Below, in pieces: positions 1-6,648 of a DNA stretch of 11,497 bases. The notes beneath the pieces are model-generated. The model was not told the DNA's origin and did no database searches. It saw only the letters and a program-made list of their open reading frames with translations. A program made the translations under genes and the position numbers. Source of the stretch: DASQHM01 sp035632095 (GTDB lineage: Bacteria > Pseudomonadota > Alphaproteobacteria > Ferrovibrionales > Ferrovibrionaceae); the NCBI GenBank assembly GCA_035632095.1, contig DASQHM010000027.1, positions 1-11,497 of the forward strand, in the 5' to 3' direction. How positions within the stretch are numbered: position 1 is the stretch's first letter; each line of letters starts with the position of its first letter.

Positions 1-542
1 ACCGTGATCTTGCTTTTCACCAGCAGGTTGGCGAAGGAGTGGGTCAGGCCGAGAAGTCCCGCCTTCGATGCGGCGTAGTGCGGGCTCGCGGCGCCGCCGA
101 TCTGCGCCGCGACCGAGGACAGATTGATGATGCAGCCCCAGCCGGCGGCCTGCATCTGCGGCACGACCGCCTGGGTCACCAGGAACGCGGATTTGAGATT
201 GGCGTCGATCACCGTGTCCCATTCCTCTTCGGTGACGGGAGCAGGCGGCACGACGCCGAGGACGCCGGCGTTGTTCACGAGAATGCTGATCGGGCCGAGC
301 GCCGACGCAGTCTCGCGGACCAAACGTTCGACGTCCGCCTTCCGCGATACGTCCGCTCTTATTGCCACCGCCTTGCGGCCCAGATTCTTGATTTCCGCCA
401 CGACCGCATGCGCCTCGGCCTCGCGCTGCACATAGTTCACCGCCACATGCGCGCCGGCGCGGGCGAGGGCGACGGCGATGCCCTTGCCGATGCCGCGGCT
501 GGCGCCGGTCACCAATGCGATCGCCCCATGGATATCGCGCAT
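1..542 (-). CDS. SDR-family NAD(P)-dependent oxidoreductase (partial, C-terminus outside window)
   Basis: Classical short-chain dehydrogenase/reductase, probably a cytoplasmic ketone/alcohol oxidoreductase of the FabG-like type. The 180 visible residues show the Rossmann cofactor motif TGASRGIG (12-19), an acidic turn ADVS (63-66), NNAG (90-93), the NLSS segment with the catalytic Ser at 142/143, and the Tyr156-x-x-x-Lys160 pair (YAASK). The family usually runs about 250 residues, so roughly 70 C-terminal residues, which form the substrate pocket, lie beyond the left edge. The start at 542 is set by a GGAGG at 549-553, six bases upstream. The gene lies 63 bases downstream of livF on the same strand and may be the tail of the transporter operon. 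In that context it could act as a 3-hydroxyacyl-CoA dehydrogenase or 3-oxoacyl reductase, but the substrate cannot be read from this part. The family call is firm; the role is inference. Confidence 0.93.
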   Translation of the reverse strand, partial: MRDIHGAIALVTGASRGIGKGIAVALARAGAHVAVNYVQREAEAHAVVAEIKNLGRKAVAIRADVSRKADVERLVRETASALGPISILVNNAGVLGVVPPAPVTEEEWDTVIDANLKSAFLVTQAVVPQMQAAGWGCIINLSSVAAQIGGAASPHYAASKAGLLGLTHSFANLLVKSKIT

Positions 543-605
543 GTCCAGCCTCCGCGGTTGCCCCAGTCCCCGTACTCTAGGGGCGCGGACGCCGCCGCGT
601 CGAGT

Positions 606-1400
606 TCATGACAGCCAGCGTTTGCGGCGCTTATAGTGCTTGACGGCGTGGTAGGACTTGCGGCTGCCGACTTCGCTCAGGCCCAGGTAGAACTCGCGGA
701 TATCGGCGTTCTGGCGGAGCGTCGCCGCGCTGCCCTCGAGCACGATCCGTCCGTTCTCCATCACATAGCCGTGGTCGGCGATGTCGAGCGCCAGCGCGGC
801 GTTCTGTTCGACCAGCAGAACGGTCAATTTGCTCTCGTCCTTGAGGCGCCGGACGATGCCGAAGATTTCCTCGACGATCAGCGGTGCCAGCCCGAGCGAG
901 GGCTCGTCGAGCAGGATGACACTGGGTTCCGACATGAGGGCGCGGCCGATCACCAGCATCTGCTGCTCGCCGCCGGAAAGGTAACCGGCCTGCTGACGGC
1001 GCCGCTCCTTCAGCCGCGGAAAGAATTCGAACGTTCGCTCGACCCCTTCGCGCACCTTGGCCGCGCCGGCGCAGGTGTGGCCGCCGGCTACAAGATTCTC
1101 CTCGACGGTCAGATTATCGAAGACCCTGCGGCCTTCCAGGACCTGCGCCACGCCGTGGCCGACCACGTCGTGCGGCGCCAACTCATCAAGCCGGACGCCG
1201 TCAAGGTCCACCGAACCCTTGGTGACCTTGCCGCGCTCGGGTCGCAGCAAGCCGGAAATTGCCTTCAACGTCGTGGTCTTGCCCGCGCCGTTGGCGCCCA
1301 GCAGCGCTGTGATGCTGGCTTCCTTGGCAACGACCGACACACCCCGAAGCACCAGGATCACATCGTTGTAGATCACTTCGATGTTGTTGAGTGACAGCAT
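606..1400 (-). CDS. livF: LIV/HAAT-type ABC transporter ATP-binding protein LivF
   Basis: Second ATPase of the branched-chain-amino-acid-type (HAAT) importer; it would pair with LivG on the cytoplasmic face of LivH/LivM. Of 264 residues, Walker A is GANGAGKT (35-42), the Q-loop Gln is 87, the LivF-typical EGRRVFDNLTVEENL follows, the signature is LSGGEQQ (141-147) and Walker B is VILLDEP (161-167). The H-loop position is Gln (LLVEQN, 196-200), as in known LivF proteins. A basic tail, KHYKRRKRW (254-262), extends past the usual LivF end near residue 240. The start at 1400 is chosen because the protein opens with a standard LivF N-terminus; the SD is weak. The gene follows livK after 64 bases that contain a strong hairpin, so its translation level may be set apart from that of livK. 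The substrate is probably not leucine, given the embedded acyl-CoA synthetase gene. Confidence 0.96.
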   Translation of the reverse strand: MLSLNNIEVIYNDVILVLRGVSVVAKEASITALLGANGAGKTTTLKAISGLLRPERGKVTKGSVDLDGVRLDELAPHDVVGHGVAQVLEGRRVFDNLTVEENLVAGGHTCAGAAKVREGVERTFEFFPRLKERRRQQAGYLSGGEQQMLVIGRALMSEPSVILLDEPSLGLAPLIVEEIFGIVRRLKDESKLTVLLVEQNAALALDIADHGYVMENGRIVLEGSAATLRQNADIREFYLGLSEVGSRKSYHAVKHYKRRKRWLS

Positions 1401-1422
1401 GATTTGTTGTGCTCGATGGACC

Positions 1423-1448
1423 GCCGGGCCGGATCGCTCCGGCCCGGC
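1423..1448 (-). terminator. Strong GC hairpin between livK and livF (attenuator or mRNA-stabilising stem)
   Basis: A perfect 10-base inverted repeat, GCCGGGCCGG at 1423-1432 and CCGGCCCGGC at 1439-1448, flanks a 6-base loop. It lies 16 bases past the livK stop and 22 bases before the livF start. No U-run follows the stem on the minus strand, so it is not a convincing full terminator. A partial attenuator or a 3' stabiliser of the livK message is more likely, in line with the known need for more binding protein than ATPase. Confidence 0.6.
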
Positions 1449-1464
1449 TTCACGATAGTTCGGC

Positions 1465-2706
1465 TTACTTCGCTTCCTTCAGGTTCTCGGCCAGGACCTG
1501 CGGATAGGCGTGGAACCAGTCCTTGACCTTGGTCAGCTTTCCGCCCTTGACTTGGAACACTTCCACCCAACCGCCGCCCTCGTGGTCGGTGGCTGTGATC
1601 TGCAGCGGCGGGGCCAGGTTTCCGACCGGGCTCGCCTTGATGCTCTCGAAGCCGCGCGCGACCTGTTCGCCGGTCGGCGGCTTGCCGCCGTTGGCCTTGA
1701 TCGCGATCCGGATCGCCTCGATGTGCAGCGCCGCGGTGAGCAGGCCGCGGTTGTAGTAGACGGTCGAAGCCATCTCCTTCGGCGGCTGCTTGCCCTGTGC
1801 CTTGTACATCGCCTCGATCTCGTGACGCACCGGGTAGTCGGATCCGACGCCGGCGAACTGCAGCGTGTAATAGCCTTCGGCGACGCCGTATCCGCCCGCC
1901 GCTTCGATGTCGGCCTCCGCGGCGCCCCAGACGAATGAAATCACTTTATTCAGCGGATATCCGACTCGCTTGAACTCCTTGATCGACACCGACGGCGAGC
2001 GCCCGAACAGATGTGCGATCACGAAGTCGGCCCGATAGCGTTGCGCGATGTCCAGAACTTGCGCACCCATCTCGAGGCCCGGAGGCGGCACGGCGAAGGT
2101 CTTCAACTCGAACTTCTCCCTTTTCGCCAGGTCTTCGAGGATGGGCAGCGGCTCGTGTCCGGCGGGATTGTCGTAGAAGATATATGCGATCTTCTTGCCG
2201 GTCAGATTGCCGCCGAGCTTTTCCTTCACGAAGCTGACGGCGCCGGTCGCCTGAGACCAATAGGTCGCCGCGATCGGGAACAGATACGGATAGCGCTTGC
2301 CGTCGGCCGCCGCAGCCGAGCCGAAGCCGGGCGACGTGCCCGGGATCTTGTCCTCCGTCAGCCTTTGCGTCAGCGCCTGGGTCTGCGGCGTGCCGTAGAT
2401 CATGATCGAGACCGCGCCGTCTTTCTTCTCCTTCTCGTAGGATTCGATCGCCTGCGGCACCTTGTACTCGTGGTCGATCTCCTCGATACGGATCTTGTAG
2501 CCTTCGACGCCGCCCTTGGAGTTGATCAGGTTCGCGTAGTCCTGGATCGCCGGGCAGAGCACCACGCCGACCACCTGCGTCGGACCGGTGCGGTCGCATT
2601 GCGCGCCGATGACGATCTCCTTCTGTTGCGCCGAGGCGGTACCGGCAAGCCAAATACCGGCCGCTGCAGCCGTCAGCGCCAAGAGCGCCGATTTCTTCAT
2701 AGCCAT
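1465..2706 (-). CDS. livK: Periplasmic substrate-binding protein of LIV/HAAT-type ABC transporter (LivK-like)
   Basis: Type I periplasmic ligand-binding protein that would capture the substrate and deliver it to LivH/LivM. The 413-residue product begins with a Sec signal peptide: basic MAMKK, a hydrophobic stretch to about 22, and cleavage after TASA (residue 26). The mature start KEIVIGAQCDRTGPT matches the first strand of this fold. The only two cysteines, 37 and 51, are both near the N-terminus and could form a disulfide. The start at 2706 is fixed by GGGAGGAA at 2711-2718, with GGAGG six bases from ATG, plus the signal peptide; an ATG six bases further in (2700) is possible. The open frame runs on upstream into livM but has no support as coding there. 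The gene symbol marks the family: the ligand is more likely a carboxylic acid, because the operon encodes an acyl-CoA synthetase. The closest subfamily appears to be the larger (about 410-residue) HAAT binding proteins rather than E. coli LivJ/LivK. Confidence 0.94.
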   Translation of the reverse strand: MAMKKSALLALTAAAAGIWLAGTASAQQKEIVIGAQCDRTGPTQVVGVVLCPAIQDYANLINSKGGVEGYKIRIEEIDHEYKVPQAIESYEKEKKDGAVSIMIYGTPQTQALTQRLTEDKIPGTSPGFGSAAAADGKRYPYLFPIAATYWSQATGAVSFVKEKLGGNLTGKKIAYIFYDNPAGHEPLPILEDLAKREKFELKTFAVPPPGLEMGAQVLDIAQRYRADFVIAHLFGRSPSVSIKEFKRVGYPLNKVISFVWGAAEADIEAAGGYGVAEGYYTLQFAGVGSDYPVRHEIEAMYKAQGKQPPKEMASTVYYNRGLLTAALHIEAIRIAIKANGGKPPTGEQVARGFESIKASPVGNLAPPLQITATDHEGGGWVEVFQVKGGKLTKVKDWFHAYPQVLAENLKEAK

Positions 2707-2710
2707 GGCC

Positions 2711-2718
2711 TTCCTCCC
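2711..2718 (-). promoter_or_regulatory. Shine-Dalgarno sequence of livK
   Basis: GGGAGGAA on the minus strand, with its GGAGG core six bases before the ATG at 2706. It decides the start inside a reading frame that stays open far upstream, and it is among the strongest ribosome sites in the operon. That fits the high expression expected of a binding protein. Confidence 0.75.
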
Positions 2719-2732
2719 ATCTGTCGCCCGCC

Positions 2733-3800
2733 TCAGTATGAAAACGGCCACATCCGGAAGTAGTTCCGGATATTGCGCCACAGCCGGTTGAGGCCTTCCG
2801 GCTCTACCACCAAAAACACGATGATCAGGATTCCGAACAGCATCAGGCGCAGGTTCGGAATGACGTTCAGCAGGTCTTGAGCGGAGAACAGCAGCCCGCC
2901 GAACGTCTCCATGAACGTGCGGATGACGATCGGCAGCAAGGTCACGAAGATCGCGCCGAAGATCGATCCGAGCACGGAGCCGAGACCGCCGATGATGATC
3001 ATCGCCAAATAGTCGATCGACACGTCGATCTGGAACTGCTCGTAGTTCGCCACGCCGAGATAATAGGTATAGAGAACGCCGGTCACGCCGGCGTAGAACG
3101 ACGAAATGGCGAAGGCAAGCAGCTTGTAGCGGAAGATGTTGATGCCGATGATCTCCGCGGCGATGTCCTGGTCGCGGATGGCGATGAAGGCGCGGCCGAT
3201 GCGGCTTCGCACCAGGTTGAGCGTGGCCACGATCGCCGTCGCCACGAAAGCCAGGAGGAAGAAATAGAGCTGCGCCTGAGACTTGAGCTGCCAGCCGAAC
3301 AGCGACGGCCGCGGCACTTCGATCGAGGACTGAGTTCCGCCGGAAATCCAGGACACGTGATTGATCGTCCATTCGATAATGAGTTGGCCGGCGAGCGTCG
3401 CGATGGCGAGATAAAGCCCCTTGATGCGAAGCGACGGAATGCCCACGAGCGCGCCGATCAGCGCCGCCATGGCGCCGCCCGCGGGAAGCGCGATCCAAAA
3501 CGGCGCATCGAGCCGGGTCACCAGGTTGGCGGCGGTAAAGGCGCCAACCGACATAAACGCGCCGTGCCCGACGGAGATCTGCCCGGTGTAGCCGACCAGA
3601 ATGTTCAGCCCCAACGCCCCGACCACGGCGATCAGGACGAGATTTATGATCGAAACGTAGTATTCGCCGGCCGCGAACGGCACGATGAAGACAAAGAGCA
3701 CGGCAAAGAAGGCCATCGCCCAGCGCGCCACCGGCAGCGGATACAGCGCCATATCCGCGGCATAGCTGGTTTTGAAGACGCCGGATTCGCGGTGAAACAT
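2733..3800 (-). CDS. livM: LIV/HAAT-type ABC transporter permease LivM
   Basis: Inner-membrane permease subunit, which would form the translocation path as a heterodimer with LivH. The 355-residue protein is strongly hydrophobic with about nine or ten likely membrane segments. It carries the LivM hallmark GYTGQISVGHGAF (70-82), a cytoplasmic EAA-like coupling loop at about 199-221 (SRIGRAFIAIRDQDIAAEIIG) and the late glycine motif IGGLGSVLG (270-278). The C-terminus has the usual VEPEGL (332-337) and ends in an aromatic, basic tail. The start at 3800 lies two bases after the livH stop, so the two permeases are probably translationally coupled; no strong independent SD is seen. The N-terminal 25 residues before the first membrane segment are polar. 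A much longer open frame upstream of this start overlaps livH and is rejected. Confidence 0.95.
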   Translation of the reverse strand: MFHRESGVFKTSYAADMALYPLPVARWAMAFFAVLFVFIVPFAAGEYYVSIINLVLIAVVGALGLNILVGYTGQISVGHGAFMSVGAFTAANLVTRLDAPFWIALPAGGAMAALIGALVGIPSLRIKGLYLAIATLAGQLIIEWTINHVSWISGGTQSSIEVPRPSLFGWQLKSQAQLYFFLLAFVATAIVATLNLVRSRIGRAFIAIRDQDIAAEIIGINIFRYKLLAFAISSFYAGVTGVLYTYYLGVANYEQFQIDVSIDYLAMIIIGGLGSVLGSIFGAIFVTLLPIVIRTFMETFGGLLFSAQDLLNVIPNLRLMLFGILIIVFLVVEPEGLNRLWRNIRNYFRMWPFSY

Positions 3801-3802
3801 AG

Positions 3803-4702
3803 CTACACCCGCTCGATGCGCCGCCGGCCGAACATGCCGTACGGCCGCACCATCAGCGCCGCGATCATCAAGACGTAGGGCGCGAAGTCCTTTGTGCCGC
3901 CGCCCACGTACGGATCGAGGAAGCCGGCGGCCATGTTTTCCACGACGCCGACGATCAAGCCGCCGATCACAGCGCCGAGCACCGAATCGAGACCGCCGAG
4001 GATCACCACCGGGAACACCTTGAGGCCGACCAGCGCGAGGTGCACGTCGACCCCCAGCATCGAGCCCCAAACCAGGCCGCCGAGCGCCGAGACGATGCCG
4101 GCCATGGCCCAGGCGAGGGCGAAGTAGCGCTGCACGTTGATCCCCATGGCCATGGCGACCTGCTGGCTGTCGGCGACCGCGCGCATGGCGATGCCCATGC
4201 GGCTCTTGAGGAAGAACCAGGTGAACGCGGCGAGGAACACCAGGCTGACGCCCGCGCCGACGATCTGGATCGGCGGCAGCATGACCGGTCCGAGGTAGAC
4301 CGGATCGTCGCTCACCGGCATATCGATCGGATGGGTTTCGGCGCCGAACATAAGCGGTCCGAAGCCCCGCAGCATGGCGCCGAGGCCGATGGTCGCCATG
4401 ATCACGGCGACGATCGGCCGGCCGATCAGCGGGCGCAGCACCACGCGCTCGAGGCCGAAGCTGAAGCCGATCATGACGATCACGGCGGTTGCTGCCGCGA
4501 CCCAAAAGTTTGCGCCCGCGAGTCCTACGGCGGCGGCGGCGATGATGCCGCCGAACATCACGAATTCGCCTTGGGCGAAATTGATGGCATCGGTCGCCTT
4601 GTAGACCAGCACGAAGCCAAGCGCGATCAAGGCGTACATGAGACCGATCAGCAGTCCGTTGGTCAGCAGCAACAGCGCGAACTGCCAATCGAAATCAAGC
4701 AT
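3803..4702 (-). CDS. livH: LIV/HAAT-type ABC transporter permease LivH
   Basis: Inner-membrane permease partner of LivM. The 299-residue product shows the LivH hallmark INFAQGEFVMFGG (40-52) after a first hydrophobic segment, LRPLIGRP (89-96), a cytoplasmic coupling loop at about 168-190 (SRMGIAMRAVADSQQVAMAM), the conserved ILGGLDSVLGA (234-244) and a family-typical C-terminus, VRPYGMFGRRR (285-295). Length is normal for LivH (about 290-310). The start at 4702 is chosen over an in-frame upstream start at 4744 because GGGAG at 4710-4714 lies seven bases before it and the protein then begins as LivH proteins do. The first eight bases overlap the end of the acyl-CoA synthetase gene, which suggests translational coupling. 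Confidence 0.95.
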   Translation of the reverse strand: MLDFDWQFALLLLTNGLLIGLMYALIALGFVLVYKATDAINFAQGEFVMFGGIIAAAAVGLAGANFWVAAATAVIVMIGFSFGLERVVLRPLIGRPIVAVIMATIGLGAMLRGFGPLMFGAETHPIDMPVSDDPVYLGPVMLPPIQIVGAGVSLVFLAAFTWFFLKSRMGIAMRAVADSQQVAMAMGINVQRYFALAWAMAGIVSALGGLVWGSMLGVDVHLALVGLKVFPVVILGGLDSVLGAVIGGLIVGVVENMAAGFLDPYVGGGTKDFAPYVLMIAALMVRPYGMFGRRRIERV

Positions 4703-6638
4703 AGACGGGCTCCCGCCTTGCGGTCGCCGGACTTTCCACGTCATTCACCGCGACGGTCGATTTGATCGTCGATTTGCGGCCGTCTTCGAAGGTGATTTCG
4801 GTCGACAGATCGACCTCGTTGCGACCCGCGTAGAACGCGTCGATCACCGCGGCGTAACGTTCGGTGACGAAGCGCCGCCTGATCTTGCGCGTGCGGGTGA
4901 CCTCGTTGTCGTCGGCGTCGAACTCCTTGTTCAGCAGCATAAACCGACGAACCTGGGCCGGCGGCGGCAAGGTCGCATTGCACTTGGCGATCTCGTCGCG
5001 GATGAGCTGCCGCACTTCCGGCTTCGAGCTGAGGTCTTGGTAATTGGTGTACGCGAGATTGCGCCGCTCGGCCCAATTGCCGACCGTGACTAGGTCGATG
5101 GCGATCAAGGCGGACACGAAAGGCCGGTCGTGGCCGAACGCCACGGCTTCGCGGATGAACGGCGAGAATTTGAGCTTGTTCTCGATGAATTGCGGCGCGA
5201 AGGGCGTTCCATCCGCCAGTTTGCCGGCGTCCTTGGCGCGATCGATGATCACCAGATGGCCTTGCCGGTCCATGAAGCCGGCGTCGCCGGTGCGGAACCA
5301 GCCGTCGCCCGTCATGGCCTCGCGGGTCGCGTCGGGCTGCTTGTAATAGCCCTTGAAGACCGCGTCCGAGCGGACGAGCACCTCGTTGTTGTCGTCGATG
5401 CGCACTTCGGTGCCCGGACAGACGCGGCCGACCGTGTTCGGGTTCGCCTCGCCGTCGGGCTGGAGCGACGCCAAGCCGGAAAGCTCGGTCGATCCGTAGA
5501 TTTGCTTCAGGTTGATGCCGAACGAGCGCAGGAAACGAAAGCAATCCGGCCCGAGCGGCGCGCCGCCCGTATAGGCCCAGCGCGCGCGCGGCAGGCCGAG
5601 CTGGTCGCGCACCGGCCGGTAGACGAAGAACTCGCCGAGCGCCAGACCGACGTGGGTCGCGGGGTCAAGCGGCTGGCCTTCGCTCCGCCGAATCTCGGCC
5701 TTTTCCGCAAGATCGCGGAAGTAGTTGAAGAAGAGCCGCTTCAGGAACGAGGCATCGCCGGCGCGAACCTGAACCGCGGTGAGCATATTCTCCCAGATGC
5801 GCGGCGGCGCCAGCAACGCCGTCGGCCCGAGTTCGCGCAAGTCCCGCTGCACGGTCTCGGGGCTTTCCGGACAATTGCAGGCGAAGCCGATCAGAAGGCT
5901 GAGCACCGTCGAATACAATGCATCGCCGACCCACGCCATGGGCAGGTAGCAAAGCCATTCGTCGGTCGGGCGCAGGTCTTCCGACTTTACGAACGCCTCG
6001 GCGGCGCTCAAGAGGTTGGCGTGGCTCAGCATCGCGCCCTTCGGATTTCCCGTCGTGCCGGACGTATAGGCGAGGAGCGCCACGTCGTCGGGCGTGCCTT
6101 TTGCAATCTCGGCTTCCACATAGCCGTTGTGCTCGGCGCCGAAGCGTCGGCCGGCCTCTTGAATTGCCTCGAACGATTCGAGGTAAGGCGCGTCGTACCG
6201 GCGCATGCCGCGCGGATCGTCGAACACGAGCAGCGTAAGTTTCGACAGGCGCTCCTTCAACGACAGGATCTTGTCGATCTGCTCCTGATCCTCCGCCACG
6301 ATGACCGAGACTTCGGCATGGTTGAGGACGTAGACGAGTTCGGTGGCGATGGAATCCTGGAACGCCGGGACGGCGGTGCCGCCGAGGCACTGCGCGGCAA
6401 GCTGCGCCCAATAGAGCCGCGGCCGGTTGTCGCCGATGACGGACAGCTTGTCGCCGCGCTTGAAGCCGTGCGCCGCGAGGCCAAGTGCGAAATCCCGCAC
6501 GTTTTCCCAATATTCCGCCCAGGTGAAGGATTGCCAAATGCCGAGCGTCTTTTCGCGGATCGCCGGCCGACGCGCCATGGTCTCGGCATTGCGCATGAGC
6601 AATCTCGGCAGCGTCGTTCCGGTTTGCGCATTCGTCAT
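4695..6638 (-). CDS. Long-chain-type acyl-CoA synthetase (AMP-forming ligase) embedded in the ABC operon
   Basis: ATP-dependent ligase of the ANL superfamily, which would convert a carboxylic acid to an acyl-adenylate and then a CoA thioester in the cytoplasm. Of 647 residues, the P-loop-like A3 motif is YTSGTTGNPKG (191-201), A5 is YGSTEL (381-386), A7 is DGWFRTGD (445-452), IDRAKD is 465-470, and the C-terminal catalytic Lys is 585 within TRTRKIRR. All core motifs look intact. Length and layout match the long-chain/very-long-chain acyl-CoA synthetase group (FAA1-like) rather than the shorter aryl-CoA ligases. The start at 6638 uses GAGGG, which overlaps the livG stop; a TTG at 6650 is open but has no ribosome site. 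Position between livG and livH implies that the transported compound is a carboxylic acid activated on entry. Chain length or aromatic nature cannot be decided here. Confidence 0.93.
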   Translation of the reverse strand: MTNAQTGTTLPRLLMRNAETMARRPAIREKTLGIWQSFTWAEYWENVRDFALGLAAHGFKRGDKLSVIGDNRPRLYWAQLAAQCLGGTAVPAFQDSIATELVYVLNHAEVSVIVAEDQEQIDKILSLKERLSKLTLLVFDDPRGMRRYDAPYLESFEAIQEAGRRFGAEHNGYVEAEIAKGTPDDVALLAYTSGTTGNPKGAMLSHANLLSAAEAFVKSEDLRPTDEWLCYLPMAWVGDALYSTVLSLLIGFACNCPESPETVQRDLRELGPTALLAPPRIWENMLTAVQVRAGDASFLKRLFFNYFRDLAEKAEIRRSEGQPLDPATHVGLALGEFFVYRPVRDQLGLPRARWAYTGGAPLGPDCFRFLRSFGINLKQIYGSTELSGLASLQPDGEANPNTVGRVCPGTEVRIDDNNEVLVRSDAVFKGYYKQPDATREAMTGDGWFRTGDAGFMDRQGHLVIIDRAKDAGKLADGTPFAPQFIENKLKFSPFIREAVAFGHDRPFVSALIAIDLVTVGNWAERRNLAYTNYQDLSSKPEVRQLIRDEIAKCNATLPPPAQVRRFMLLNKEFDADDNEVTRTRKIRRRFVTERYAAVIDAFYAGRNEVDLSTEITFEDGRKSTIKSTVAVNDVESPATARREPVYA

Positions 6639-6643
6639 GGTGG

Positions 6644-6648
6644 CCCTC
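6644..6648 (-). promoter_or_regulatory. Shine-Dalgarno of the acyl-CoA synthetase, overlapping the livG stop codon
   Basis: GAGGG on the minus strand shares its first two bases with the TGA of livG (6647-6649) and sits five bases before the ATG at 6638. Ribosomes ending livG would be positioned to restart on the ligase, a typical coupling arrangement. It also argues against the upstream TTG start. Confidence 0.65.

Noticed and set aside
588..601. Short inverted repeat (5-base arms) just after the livF stop
   Set aside because: The stem is only five pairs with no U-tract, too weak to call a terminator before the SDR gene.
2707..3498. Upstream extension of livK that would add 264 residues within livM
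   Set aside because: The extension is Arg/His-rich shadow sequence of livM, while a strong SD at 2711-2718 and a normal signal peptide fix the start at 2706.
3801..4688. Upstream extension of livM over livH as a 651-codon frame
   Set aside because: The added part is the shadow of livH, full of Arg and Gly. LivM proteins begin as this one does from 3800.
4703..4744. Alternative livH start at 4744
   Set aside because: It adds a polar 14-residue head unlike LivH and has no ribosome site, while 4702 has GGGAG seven bases upstream.
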